From the NCBI GenBank assembly GCA_963800135.1, contig CAWCZR010000006.1:372001-436000 (forward strand): a stretch of 64,000 bases of DNA, in the 5' to 3' direction. This document shows positions 28,892-38,947 of the stretch, in pieces. Every line of letters starts with the position of its first letter. Position 1 is the first letter of the stretch. This DNA is from DASPSM01 sp963800135. GTDB taxonomy: Bacteria > Planctomycetota > Planctomycetia > Planctomycetales > Planctomycetaceae. A program made the translations under genes and the position numbers. A model generated the notes under the pieces. That model saw only the letters and a program-made list of their open reading frames with translations, was not told where the DNA came from and ran no database searches.

Positions 28892-30538
28892 ATGGATCGC
28901 GACGAATTACGACAAAGGTTGGTTCTTCCTCGTCAATTTCTGCGGATGTGTCGCCGTCGGCTTTTCAGAACGAAGGTCGCCGACTCCTCCGGCGCTGAGT
29001 TGACCGGCGGTCGCCTGCTGGCGCAAGTCCTGGTAATGCGACGGTTGCTCGAGCGCGAAGTCTTGGACAACAGAGAAAAGAATGTCGCTGTGCTACTGCC
29101 GCCTTCGCTGCCGGCTGTCCTCGTTAACGCGACGCTGCCGCTACTCGGCTGCGTGGCCGTCAACCTCAATTATACGACGTCCAGCGAAACGCTGAACTCG
29201 TGTATCGCGCAGGTCGCCGCTCATCATGTTGTGACCAGTCGCCGTTTTCTGTCGCAGCTACGACTATCGATCGACGCAAAAGTGGTCTTCCTCGAAGATC
29301 TGGTCGGCAAGATCACATGGAAGGATAAAACACTCGCAGCACTGCAGGCCTATCTTGTCCCCTCCTGCCTCTTGGAGCGAAGGTTCGGGTTACTGGAAGT
29401 CAATCCCGATGACGTGTTAACGATCGCCTTTACAGCAGGCTCGACCGGCGATCCCAAAGGAGTCATGCTCTCGCACCGCAACATTGGCTCGAACGTACGA
29501 GCGGTCGAACACCTCTTTCGAATCAAAGAATCGGATGTCCTGCTTGGCATTCTGCCGTTTTTTCATTCGTTCGGCTTCACGGGAACATTGTGGACCGTTC
29601 TCTCGTTGGAGCCCAAGGGCGTCTATCACTTCACCCCACTTGACGCGCGACGGGTCGGACAATTGTGCCAAGCGCATAAAGTCACGATCCTGCTCGCCGC
29701 GCCGACCTTTCTTCGCGCCTACTTGAGGCGTTGCGAAAAAGAACAGTTTCGGACTCTCGAAGTCGTGATCGTCAGCGCGGAGAAGCTTCCTCTCGATTTG
29801 GCCCATCCTTTTCGTGACAAGTTCGGCGTCCAACCTGTGGAAGCGTACGGCGCGACCGAATTGTCCCCCGCAGCGGCGACCAATGTTCCTGACGACCGCG
29901 TGCTCGATCGGACCCACAAAGGTGCAAAGGAGGGAACCGTGGGTCGAGTCCTTCCCGGCTCGCGTGCCAAAGTTGTCGATCTCAACTCGGGAGAAGAACT
30001 CGAGATCGGTAGCGAAGGACTCTTACTGATTGCTGGCCCCAATGTGATGCTCGGCTACCTGAACCAGCCCGAAAAGACCGCGGCCGTCATGCGCGGTGAA
30101 TGGTATGTAACCGGCGACATAGCCCGACTTGACTCCGAAGGGTTTATCACGATCACTGATCGGGCAAGTCGCTTTTCCAAGATTGGCGGCGAGATGGTTC
30201 CCCATCTCAAGATTGAGGAGAGTCTCCAGAGGATCGTGTCCGCTAGTGCTCCAAACGAACAGGATCAGCCGACGCTCGCAATTACGGCTGTTTCCGATCC
30301 CCAGAGGGGTGAGCGGTTGATCGTGATTCATGAGCCCCTGCCCTTGCCTACGGAAAGGGTGATCGAGCGATTGGGCGCTGAAGGGCTGCCCAATCTTTGG
30401 ATTCCCTCTCGCGACAGTTTCCTCGAAGTGCCGCAGCTCCCAATGCTGGGAGCAGGTAAGGTCGATCTCAAGGCTTTAAAGCAGCTTGCCCTGGCGCGAT
30501 TCGGACGAGGAAATGACGAATTGGCACAAAAAGCCTGA
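28892..30538 (+). CDS. AMP-forming acyl-activating enzyme (acyl-ACP/CoA synthetase type)
   Basis: A 548-residue adenylate-forming enzyme. The P-loop is TAGSTGDPKGVMLSHRN (about residues 178-194); other core motifs are AYGATELSPAA, GYLNQPEKTAAVM and WYVTGDIARLDSEGFITITDR. A C-terminal Lys is present in GAGKVDLK. The arrangement resembles the C-terminal half of Aas (2-acylglycerophosphoethanolamine acyltransferase/acyl-ACP synthetase), but no acyltransferase domain is attached. It would activate a fatty acid for phospholipid repair or a related acyl transfer. It lies between the CBS protein and the truncated baeRF, with the latter starting essentially at its stop codon. Confidence 0.85.
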   Translation: MDRDELRQRLVLPRQFLRMCRRRLFRTKVADSSGAELTGGRLLAQVLVMRRLLEREVLDNREKNVAVLLPPSLPAVLVNATLPLLGCVAVNLNYTTSSETLNSCIAQVAAHHVVTSRRFLSQLRLSIDAKVVFLEDLVGKITWKDKTLAALQAYLVPSCLLERRFGLLEVNPDDVLTIAFTAGSTGDPKGVMLSHRNIGSNVRAVEHLFRIKESDVLLGILPFFHSFGFTGTLWTVLSLEPKGVYHFTPLDARRVGQLCQAHKVTILLAAPTFLRAYLRRCEKEQFRTLEVVIVSAEKLPLDLAHPFRDKFGVQPVEAYGATELSPAAATNVPDDRVLDRTHKGAKEGTVGRVLPGSRAKVVDLNSGEELEIGSEGLLLIAGPNVMLGYLNQPEKTAAVMRGEWYVTGDIARLDSEGFITITDRASRFSKIGGEMVPHLKIEESLQRIVSASAPNEQDQPTLAITAVSDPQRGERLIVIHEPLPLPTERVIERLGAEGLPNLWIPSRDSFLEVPQLPMLGAGKVDLKALKQLALARFGRGNDELAQKA

Positions 30539-31222
30539 GTCGATGCCGAAAAGTGTGAGGCAGGTCGAAGAAGGGACACAGTTCGAAAAGGGGCCACAGC
30601 TTCACACGGCGGCGCCTCCGAGCCTAGCCGCGCGCAAGTCGGCATTATCCATGGACACGGGATGCCCAAAGATGAGCACAAGATGCTGTGTGAGGAGTAT
30701 CTGAGAAGCGTGGTACGACACTTGGACCCGATCTTGCATCGACAGTCGTCACCGTTGGCGCTGGCGGCGGTCGATTATGTCCATCCGCTCTTTCGAGCTG
30801 TGTGTCGATACGCTCACCTCGTCCACGACGGCGTCATTGGCAGCCCCGAAGAGTTATCCGATGACGAACTGGATCGACGTGCTGTCGAGGTCCTTGCGCC
30901 GGCACTTCGTGCCGGCTTGGAAAGGGAGCTGAATCGCTATCGCGAACTGCAAGCGACGACGCGTGTCGCGTACCACATCGAAACCGTCCTTCCGGCGGTT
31001 GACCACGGACGCGTTGAGGTTCTCGTCGCGGACCGCGACGCTCAGATTTGGGACAGACTCGATGAGCAGAACCAAGTGTCGGTCCATCGATTCGAGGAAT
31101 CCGGCGATGTTGATCTGCTCGATGTGGCGATTAGCGAAACGATTGCCAAGCGAGGAACGGCCTACGTAATCGATCAGGACCAGGTGCCCTCGCGCCATGC
31201 GGTCGCGGCAATTTTGCGGTGA
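30513..31222 (+). pseudogene. N-terminally truncated, frameshifted baeRF (bacterial eRF1-like release factor) gene
   Basis: The intact part encodes the C-terminal half of a baeRF-type protein: AVDYVHPLFRAVCRYAHLV, HDGVIGSPEELSDDEL, then VLPAVDHGRVEVLVADRDAQIW, DLLDVAISETIAKRGTAYVI. Upstream, frame 3 carries SVRQVEEGTQFEKGPQLHTA and frame 2 carries SRAQVGIIHGHGM, both normal parts of this family, so a one-base deletion lies near 30632. Still further upstream, where about 140 residues of the N-terminal eRF1-like domain should be, there is only the end of the acyl-activating gene in another frame. The gene therefore lost its 5' part. From ATG 30662 a 186-residue C-terminal fragment could still be made. 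Confidence 0.7.
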
Positions 31223-31391
31223 ATCTCTTCACATTGTCGCGGCCCGCACGCGATGAGAGATTCGGCCGCATGAGAAGGTCCCCGGAGTCGGTCACGAAAC
31301 TGCCATGGCCTCAGGGTTAGGTTCGGTAGTTGACGGGATCTCCAGAGGCTCTGGCGCTTCTTCCTGCAGCAGTCGACTAATCTCTCCAATT

Positions 31392-32382
31392 TCACGCGGG
31401 ATTTTTGAGTGCCGCGATCGGGCATTCGAAGCCGGGGGGCTTTACGGCGAGCAACGAACATGGCATTTGCGAAACAAGCCGTTCGGTTGTGTTGCCCATC
31501 GTCAATGCCGGTAAGCCGGAGCGGGCCGAAGTCCCCATCACGACCAGGTCGATTCGGAGATCCTCGATTGCGCAGGATGGCCTCGTCAGGACGACCTCTT
31601 GCGACATGGATCCCCACGTCATCTGGCAGACGATCGCACTCGGCACGGATGAGCTGTTGCTCCAATTGCCGTTTGGCGTCTGAACGGCGCTCACCTGAAA
31701 AGTCCTTGAAGACTTCCTGTGCTTGGCGACCGTACCAAAGAGGTGGGGCACTGCGTTCGTCCAGTGCATGCAGAACATGAATTTGTGCATCAACAATTTC
31801 GCCGAGGGCAACTGCGGCACGGAGCGCTTCGAGTGAGACGTCGCCTAAATCGCTAGGAACCAAGACCCTGGGACGCCTCCAGTCGGTGCCCGGACGCGTG
31901 ATCCAAACGGAACACGGACAATTGCGGAGCAGCTTTATCCCGGTGGAACCAAACAGAAATCGTCCGGCGCGGCTGAGGTTGCGCGTTCCAGCAACCACGA
32001 GATCATGTTTTTCACTCAGGACCTCTCGGCAGATCTCCTCCCAAGGACTGCCAAAACCGACCTTTGCGCGCGACTCGACACCGCCATCAGCTGCACGAGC
32101 CTGGAAGTGGCCCAAGATCTTTTTTGCCTCTTTTTCAATGTGCGACTGATCGAGCTCCACCTTCAGAGCGTCATGCAAGTACGGATAAGGGTCGAGGCTC
32201 GAAAAGATTTTCAAATTCGCATGCGCGGCGCGACACACCACGATCGAACAGTTCAAGGCGGCTTCGTCGGCCGCCGTGATCTGGACACCCGTTGATGGGT
32301 CGGTGGCGGAGATGTCGACACCGACGAGAACGTTGCTAAACGATTGCAAGGTGGAGCTCCGAATTTCAGTGAACAGTTGCAT
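31392..32382 (-). CDS. Tandem-domain universal stress protein; one frameshift
   Basis: Two UspA domains in one chain of about 330 residues. Domain 1 starts FSNVLVGVDISATDPSTG and ends with the ATP-loop-like VVAGTRNLSRAGRFLFGSTG, then LLRNCPCSVWI. Domain 2 starts RRPRVLVPSDLGDVSLEAL and ends LVVMGTSARSGLPALTMGNT, ERLVSQMPCSLLAV. An extra base near 31572 shifts the frame in the middle of domain 2, just after GRPDEAIL, with homology resuming at AIEDLRIDL. Usp proteins accumulate under starvation and hypoxia, and the G-2x-G-9x-G(S/T) type loop suggests ATP binding. It is the last of three minus-strand stress genes. Confidence 0.85.
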
Positions 32383-32464
32383 TACCCGGGCGAGACGAAC
32401 GTCGCTGTTGATTGCTCGACAATGACCGACAACAAGCGAATAGTTGAATTGCGGTCGACGCCTT

Positions 32465-32911
32465 TCAATCGTGCAAGCGCGATAGCCCGCGAAGAACCAG
32501 AACTGGGCAATGGGCCAGACGCAGCACGCGCTCTGCGACCGAGCCGATCAGTAATCGTGGAATCCCGCCGCGTCCATGCGAAGGCATGACGATCAATTCA
32601 GCCTGCAGCTGCTCAGCAAACTTCGCAATTTCGCTTCCGGGGTCGCCAATCCGCACGTGAAAGTCCGCTTTGCAGAAAGGACTCGCAGCGAATCCCTCGC
32701 GGAAAGCCATCTCCGCGTGCCGGCTGCGTGCCTCATTGTCGATCGATGTCCAGACGACGCCTGGCTCGGCAACCGGAATCTTTGGCAGCACATGAAGCAC
32801 ATGCAAATGCGAGACGTCGTCGACCAACTCCTCGGCCGATTCGAGAGCTCTCGCCGACTGCTGTGAAAAGTCAAACGGCACAACAACGGACTTCTTAGGA
32901 AGCCAAGCCAT
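32465..32911 (-). CDS. Universal stress protein
   Basis: A single UspA domain of 148 residues from ATG 32911 (MAWLPKKSVVVPFDFS). The nucleotide-binding loop is PSHGRGGIPRLLIGSVAERVL near the C-terminus, a full G-x2-G-x9-G-S pattern, so ATP binding is likely. An upstream in-frame Met at 33034 was rejected because the added 41 residues are Arg/Ser-rich and unlike any Usp N-terminus. It sits between the hemerythrin-like gene and the tandem Usp gene in the same direction. Confidence 0.9.
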   Translation of the reverse strand: MAWLPKKSVVVPFDFSQQSARALESAEELVDDVSHLHVLHVLPKIPVAEPGVVWTSIDNEARSRHAEMAFREGFAASPFCKADFHVRIGDPGSEIAKFAEQLQAELIVMPSHGRGGIPRLLIGSVAERVLRLAHCPVLVLRGLSRLHD

Positions 32912-32939
32912 CTTCAGTCTCCGCGAGCCGCCTTCGTTC

Positions 32940-33398
32940 TTAGTCTTTCGTCTCCAGATCGTCTTCGAACGCCGCCTGGACGATCGCGTTTTCGCTCTGT
33001 TCGTGTTGGCGGAGATCCGCGACCAGCTGCTCAAGCTCGTCGCGCAACTCGCGCCAATAGGGCGACACGGGCTCGCATTGCGGCAGGCGCTTGATCAGGT
33101 GGTCAACGCGCTCCAAGAACCGTGCATGTTGTTCCCGAAGTGTGGCGGCATGCCGCGTGAACTGTGGCGCAGCGGCCAAAGCCGCGCGGAGGTATCCGTC
33201 CCGCTCTTCCTCCGCAAAATGTTCCGCCAACAGGTCTCGCAGGTTCTGGACGCGGAACGCCATCTCTCCGAACTTCCGGAGTCCGAGCGAATCGAGTTCC
33301 GACCACCATTGTCGCAGCTCAGCAATTCGGCGAGCGACCTCCTGGTGCTCTTTTAAGAATGCATGCAAGTTGTTCAGAGATCGTGATTCGGTAGACAT
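32940..33398 (-). CDS. Hemerythrin-like (HHE) helical protein
   Basis: About 152 residues from ATG 33398 (MSTESRSLNNLHAFL). Four helices carry regularly placed His/Glu pairs: HAFLKEHQEV, LAEHFAEEERDGYL, REQHARFLERVDHL and LRQHEQSENAIV. This is the arrangement of the HHE cation-binding domain, which binds a di-iron centre that reacts with oxygen or nitric oxide. Two earlier in-frame Met codons (33467 and 33416) are possible starts. Position at the head of the minus-strand Usp genes suggests an oxygen- or NO-related member of the stress set. The family assignment is by pattern and is moderately certain. Confidence 0.7.
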   Translation of the reverse strand: MSTESRSLNNLHAFLKEHQEVARRIAELRQWWSELDSLGLRKFGEMAFRVQNLRDLLAEHFAEEERDGYLRAALAAAPQFTRHAATLREQHARFLERVDHLIKRLPQCEPVSPYWRELRDELEQLVADLRQHEQSENAIVQAAFEDDLETKD

Positions 33399-33479
33399 GC
33401 AAATGTTCCGGACGTCCATTGTGGTGATGATTAATTCGGGCCCGGCAGCGAAATTCGGACGGCTCACCCTGCACCCGCT

Positions 33480-33863
33480 TTAGCAAGTTTTATTCCTCGT
33501 TCAGCTGAGAACGTCGCTCGATCGCGAATGACGTGACGAATGGGCGCAAACAACTTGTTGGCAGGTATCCGCGATGCTCGCGCGACATCCTGAGAAAGCG
33601 ACGGATCCGCCCATGACCGTGCGGCTTCGCACACTGCCCGAATTGGCCCGCTCACCGCAATTCTCGGACTTTCCAATCAATTTCTCGCAGCTGGCGGCGG
33701 CACCTCTTGTGCGTATCAACGGCTAGACACCCTTGCCGACGAAATCCAAACTATGCGCGGCCCGCCTCGCACTGCGCCGTCACATCAAACTCGGTTCGTA
33801 GGGGCCGAAAGCCGGGCTCTATCCTAATACGGATTGCCCCTTGAGAATCCGCGGGAGGAACCG
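33480..33863. other. Divergent intergenic region with no gene seen
   Basis: About 380 bases between the hemerythrin-like gene (minus) and the P-type ATPase (plus). A 70-codon minus frame (33464-33676) exists but has no recognisable features. The region should hold promoters for both directions. Confidence 0.4.
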
Positions 33864-35796
33864 ATGACTGCTGACATTCTGGAAGAAGGAGGGAAGGCGG
33901 AATCCGCGGGGGTAAACCGACGGCAGGCGGTCATTGCCATCGGGGCCATGCTCGGCATCGCCGCCCATCTCGTGCTGCGATTTGGCTTCCCGGAAACAAG
34001 TGAGCCCACTCGCAGCGTGAACTGGGCAGAGGTTCCGCTTGTCGCAACGCTTTTTCTGGGTGGACTGCCCCTGGTTCTGGGCCTGCTCCGGAAGCTGCTC
34101 CGATTGCAGTTTGGGTCCGACTTGCTCGCCGGCCTGTCGATCGTCACGTCGGCAATCCTCGGTGAGTATCTTGCCGGATCACTGGTCGTGTTGATGCTGT
34201 CGGGAGGCGAAGCGCTCGAAGCCTTCGCCGTTCGCAGCGCGTCGTCTGTTTTACAGACACTCGCCAGGCGTATGCCGACCATCGCGCATCGTCGTCTCGA
34301 CCGGCGAATCGAAGATGTGGCGATCGGCGACGTGACAATCGGCGACGTGGTCGTCGTCTTCCCGCACGAGGCCTGCCCGATCGACGGGACCGTGCTGGAG
34401 GGGCACGGAGCGATGGACGAATCGTATCTCACGGGAGAGCCGTACCAGATCTCCAAGGCACCAGGGGCACAGGTTCTTTCGGGTGCGCTCAATGGCGAAT
34501 CGGCGCTGACAATCCGGGCCGACCGTTTGGCGGTCGACTCGCGCTACGCCAAGATCATGCAGGTCATGCGAGATTCCGAGCAGCACCGTCCCCGCATGCG
34601 ACGAATTGGCGATCAGCTTGGTGCGTTTTATACTCCCGTGGCCGTCGGCATTGGCCTTGCGGCTTGGGCCGCGAGCGGCGAATCCCGACGATTTCTGTCC
34701 GTTCTCGTCGTGGCGACCCCCTGCCCTTTACTGATCGCCATTCCGGTGGCGATCATTGGGGCTGTTTCACTCGCGGCGCAGCGGAATCATCATCAAGGAC
34801 CCAGTCGTCCTCGAAAAAATCGACACGTGTCGGACTGCGATTTTCGATAAGACTGGGACGCTCACCTACGGCACGCCGAAACTGACAGAAACGATCATAT
34901 TAGGCGCGCACTCGCCGGAAGAAGTGCTGAGCCTGGCTGCGAGCGTCGAACGCTATTCGAAGCATCCCTTGGCCTGGGCGATTATCGAAGCCGCCGAGCA
35001 GCAAAAAATCGTGCCGCAAGAAGCGGTGGAAATCAGCGAACGACCCGGCGAAGGTCTTCGCGGACTGGTCAACGGCATGCGCGTCCGGATCACGAACCGC
35101 AAATGTCTGCTTGTGCAGGCGCCGGAGCTTGCCCGTCAGATTCCGGAATCGTCCGGAAGCCTCGAATGCACCATCCTGGTCGACGATCGATTGGCTGGTG
35201 TCATGCGATTTCGAGACAAGCCGCGGCGAGAAGGCGAATCTTTCGTCACGCACTTGTTGCCGAAGCATCACTTCAGCAGAATCTTGCTGGTTTCCGGCGA
35301 CCGCGAGTCCGAGGTGCGCTATCTCGCGGATCGCGTCGGCATTAAAGATGTTTACTTCAGTCAAACCCCGGAGCAGAAGCTCCAATTGGTTCGCGAAGAA
35401 ACGAAACGGGCAAATACGCTCTTCCTGGGCGACGGCATCAACGATTCGCCGGCGCTGACGGCCGCAACTGTCGGGGTGGCCTTCGGCTCCAAGAGCGACG
35501 TCACCTCGGAGGCCGCGGGTGCCGTCATCCTCGATACGTCACTCGAGAAAGTCGACGAATTCCTCCACATCGGTCGCCGCATGCGCACGATCGCATTACA
35601 GAGCGCGATCGGAGGAATGGTACTCAGCGGCGCCGGAATGTTTTTTGCCGCCGCCGGAGCCCTTCCGCCCGTTGCGGGGGCGATCCTACAAGAGGTTATC
35701 GACGTCGCCGCCGTCCTTAATGCCCTGCGAGTGAATTGGAGCCCCTCATCGCTGGCGGACTATTCAAACGAGACCGAGCGTGGAGCGGGGGGCTGA
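33864..35796 (+). CDS. P-type ATPase (heavy-metal/P1-like, TPCPL motif); one frameshift
   Basis: About 643 residues from ATG 33864, preceded by GGGAGGAACC. Visible parts are two N-terminal membrane segments, a further pair around AGLSIVTSAILGEYLAGSL, the actuator motif YLTGEP, the membrane motif VVATPCPLLIAIPVAIIG, the phosphorylated Asp in DKTGTLTYG (codon 34846), HPLAWAIIE-type nucleotide domain, FLGDGINDSPAL hinge and two C-terminal membrane segments. There is no N-terminal metal-binding (HMA) domain. An extra base (or two missing) near 34780 separates the two frames just before SGIIIKDP. TPCPL in place of CPC or SPC leaves the transported ion uncertain. It is followed 82 bases later by another Usp gene. 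Confidence 0.85.
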
Positions 35797-35877
35797 GATC
35801 ATTTTCGCGCGAGCTACAATCACCCTGGGCTTCAGCTCAAGCCGTTGTGTCGGTCACGACGCCTCTAAGGAGCGATC

Positions 35878-36306
35878 ATGCTTACCGAGCTTCGCCACAT
35901 CCTTGTTCCCCTCGATTTCACCGCCAAGAACCAGGCTGCGCTAGAGATCGCCCGCAAATTGGCCAGCCAGAACAATGCGTCGGTGACTTTCGTACACGTT
36001 GTCGAAACGATCGAGAACCTGCAGGATGCGGAACTCACCGGATTTTATACGCGGTTAGCCTCGCATGCGGAGGCCGAGCTGGGAGGACGAGCACGAGAAT
36101 TTGCGAATGCCGGAATTCGAGTGGACCAAAAAATTCTTTACGGCAGGCGGCTGAGTGAGATCGTGCGAGAGGCCCGCGACCAGAAGGTCGACTTGATTGT
36201 GGTCAGTTCCCACAAGATTGATCCATCCGCGCCGGTCCAAAGCCTGGGCACGCTGAGCTATCAGATCTCCATTCTCTGCGATTGTCCCGTGCTGCTCGTG
36301 AAGTAA
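35878..36306 (+). CDS. Universal stress protein
   Basis: A single UspA domain of 142 residues, ATG 35878 after AAGGAG. It begins LRHILVPLDFTAKNQAALEIA and ends with SYQISILCDCPVLLVK. The loop region reads VVSSHKIDPSAPVQSLGTLS and lacks the G-x2-G-x9-G pattern, so this member probably does not bind ATP, unlike the Usp at 32465. It is downstream of the P-type ATPase on the same strand and likely co-transcribed, and convergent with ppsA. Confidence 0.92.
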   Translation: MLTELRHILVPLDFTAKNQAALEIARKLASQNNASVTFVHVVETIENLQDAELTGFYTRLASHAEAELGGRAREFANAGIRVDQKILYGRRLSEIVREARDQKVDLIVVSSHKIDPSAPVQSLGTLSYQISILCDCPVLLVK

Positions 36307-36322
36307 TTGGTTTTCCCCCAGC

Positions 36323-38815
36323 TTAGCAGGCGGCCCCCACGGGCCGGACTGCAGGTTTCGGATTTCCGGGATGCGCTTCTGCCGACTCGGGCAGCGCGCC
36401 GCTACCCGCCGATGCCATCAATCTCTCGATTTCCAGAACCTTTAGCGTGGTCTTAAGCACGGCGTCGGGATTGAGCGAGATACTATCGATGCCGTTCTCG
36501 ACGAGGAACTGGGCGAATTCGGGGTGGTCGCTCGGGGCTTGCCCGCAAATCCCGATTTTGCGGCCCGCAAGCCAGGCGACCTCGATCACCCGCGCAATCA
36601 TCGACTTCACAGCGCGGTTGCGCTCGTCGAAAATCGGCGCGACGATCTCCGAATCGCGATCGACTCCCAAAACCAGTTGCGTCAAGTCATTCGACCCGAT
36701 CGAAAATCCATCAAAGACGTCGCAAAATTCGTCAGCCAGAATCACATTGCTGGGGATCTCGCACATCACATAAACCTCGAGGCCATTTTCTCCCTGTTTG
36801 AGGCCGTTTTTCTCCAATTCCGCGATCACCCGCTCTCCCTCTTCGACCGTGCGGCAGAAGGGGATCATCAACTTGATGTTGGTGAGTCCCATCTCGCTGC
36901 GGACTTTCTTCATGGCTCGGCACTCGAGCGCAAAGCCGTCCCGATATCGCGGGTGGTAATAGCGCGATGCCCCGCGAAAGCCGATCATCGGGTTCTCTTC
37001 CATCGGCTCGAACTGACGGCCGCCGACCAGATTCGCGTACTCGTTCGTCTTGAAGTCGCTCAATCGCACGATCACGTCTTTCGGGTAGAAAGCTGCCGCG
37101 ATCGTGGCCACCCCCTCGGCCAGCTTGTCGACGAAGAATCGAGGCTTATCGGTGTAACCCGCTGTAATCTGTTCGATTTGCGAGCGCGTCGCGGGATCGG
37201 TGATTTGGTCGTAGTGCACGAGCGCCAACGGATGGACTTTGATATAGGTCGCGATGATGAATTCCTCGCGCGCCAGGCCCACGCCGTCGTTGGGAATCAT
37301 CGACAGGCGGAAAGCCTCTTCTGGATTGCTGACGTTGAGCATGATCTTCGTGCGCGGGCGCCGGAGATCATCAATGTCGACTTTCCGCACGGCGAACGGC
37401 AGGAGTCCCGCGTAAACATGGCCCGTCTCACCCTCATTGCATGCGGCCGTGACCGGCTCTCCATTGCGAAGCACCTCGGTTCCGCGCTCGGTGCCGACAA
37501 TTGCTGGAATTCCCAGTTCGCGGCTGACAATCGCGGCGTGACACGTGCGGCCGCCTCGGTTGGTGACAATGGCGGCCGCCTTCTTCATCGTCGGTTCCCA
37601 GTCGGGATCGGTCTTGTCAGTGACGAGGACCTCGCCCTCCCGAAACTCTTCGAGACGAGACGCGTCGGAAATCACGCGGACTGTGCCCTGGCCAATTCGC
37701 TCGCCGACGCTCCGCCCGGCGACGAGTACCGCACCTCGCTCTTTCAGCTGATAAACCTCGAGCCCTTGCGGAACAGCCTGAGATTGAACGGTTTCGGGCC
37801 GGGCCTGCACAATGAACAATTCCCCGCTGATTCCGTCCTTGGCCCATTCAATGTCCATTGGTGTTAGACACCCGCGCTTCTTCGAATAGTGTTCTTCGAT
37901 CACGCAGGCGGTTCTGGCGAGGGCCAGTATCTCGTCGTCGCAGATCGCAAATCGCGCGCGATCCTCGGGCGACACGGGGACGTTCCGCGTCATCCGGCCG
38001 CCCCCCTCGTCATAGATGAGCTTGAATTCCTTGTTGCCCATCCGACGCTGCACGATCGGGCGGAAACCGCGGCAAAGCGTTGGCTTGAAGACGTAAAATT
38101 CGTCGGGGTTGACCGAACCCTGCACGACATTCTCGCCTAGCCCGTAGGCCGCATTAATCAGCACCACATCGCGAAAGCCGGTCTCGGTGTCGAGCGAAAA
38201 CATCACACCCGAGGCAGCCAAATCCGAGCGGACCATCTGCTGCACGCCCACCGACAGGGCGATCTGGAGGTGATCCAACCCCTTGTCGACGCGGTAGGAA
38301 ATCGCCCGATCAGTGAAGAGCGACGCGAAGCAGCGTTTGCAGGCGTCGAGTAGCGCCTGCCGGCCATGCACGTTCAAATATGATTCCTGCTGACCCGCAA
38401 AGCTCGCGTTGGGCAGATCCTCGGCGGTCGCGCTGCTACGAACGGCCACATCAAGCCCCTTGCATCCCACGCCGCCAAGCTCGGCGTACGCGGCGATGAT
38501 TTCTGCCTCAAGATCGCTCGGCAATTGGGCCGCCAGAACCGCCTCACGCAACCGTCGTCCGCGGGAGCGCAAGTTGTCGAGTTCTCGGGTGTCGAGTCCG
38601 GCGAGGATCTCGGCGATCGAGCGATCCAGCCCAGTGCATTTGAGAAAGTGGCGATATCCGTCAGCGGTGACGGCGAACCCGTTCGGGACTTTAACGCCCG
38701 AGTCGCGCAGCTCACGATACATCTCGCCAAGCGAAGCATTCTTGCCGCCGACGAGCGGAACATCGCCGATGCCGGTCTCGGCAAACCATCGGATGTATTT
38801 GGGGGAAGCGATCAT
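36323..38815 (-). CDS. ppsA: Phosphoenolpyruvate synthase
   Basis: An 830-residue enzyme that converts pyruvate, ATP and water to PEP, AMP and phosphate. The N-terminal ATP-grasp part starts VPLVGGKNASLGEMY and contains VAVRSSATAEDLPNASFAGQ. The phosphohistidine is His426 in GGRTCHAAIVSREL, and the C-terminal PEP/pyruvate barrel ends with IGICGQAPSD (the Cys general acid) and SLNPDAV. All key residues are present and length is close to the usual 790-800. In reverse it can yield ATP from PEP and AMP, which fits an energy-limited programme. It stands alone on the minus strand inside the stress island. Confidence 0.96.
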   Translation of the reverse strand: MIASPKYIRWFAETGIGDVPLVGGKNASLGEMYRELRDSGVKVPNGFAVTADGYRHFLKCTGLDRSIAEILAGLDTRELDNLRSRGRRLREAVLAAQLPSDLEAEIIAAYAELGGVGCKGLDVAVRSSATAEDLPNASFAGQQESYLNVHGRQALLDACKRCFASLFTDRAISYRVDKGLDHLQIALSVGVQQMVRSDLAASGVMFSLDTETGFRDVVLINAAYGLGENVVQGSVNPDEFYVFKPTLCRGFRPIVQRRMGNKEFKLIYDEGGGRMTRNVPVSPEDRARFAICDDEILALARTACVIEEHYSKKRGCLTPMDIEWAKDGISGELFIVQARPETVQSQAVPQGLEVYQLKERGAVLVAGRSVGERIGQGTVRVISDASRLEEFREGEVLVTDKTDPDWEPTMKKAAAIVTNRGGRTCHAAIVSRELGIPAIVGTERGTEVLRNGEPVTAACNEGETGHVYAGLLPFAVRKVDIDDLRRPRTKIMLNVSNPEEAFRLSMIPNDGVGLAREEFIIATYIKVHPLALVHYDQITDPATRSQIEQITAGYTDKPRFFVDKLAEGVATIAAAFYPKDVIVRLSDFKTNEYANLVGGRQFEPMEENPMIGFRGASRYYHPRYRDGFALECRAMKKVRSEMGLTNIKLMIPFCRTVEEGERVIAELEKNGLKQGENGLEVYVMCEIPSNVILADEFCDVFDGFSIGSNDLTQLVLGVDRDSEIVAPIFDERNRAVKSMIARVIEVAWLAGRKIGICGQAPSDHPEFAQFLVENGIDSISLNPDAVLKTTLKVLEIERLMASAGSGALPESAEAHPGNPKPAVRPVGAAC

Positions 38816-38947
38816 GATTTGGACCCTAATGTGGCGCTGGCAGAATCAAGCAGGCACTAGCTGGCAGGATCAAAGACTCTCCACTTTGCGGGGAGCAGGT
38901 GCATCACTTTCGTTGCCGGCGGCAGGAGGGGCTTTTTCGATTTAACG

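Noticed and set aside
33464..33676. 70-codon minus frame between the hemerythrin-like gene and the P-type ATPase
   Set aside because: Composition is not implausible for a protein, but there is no ribosome-binding site or recognisable motif, and it lies where two promoters are expected.
36524..37867. 447-codon open frame opposite PEP synthase
   Set aside because: Antisense shadow of a well conserved enzyme; no recognisable motif.
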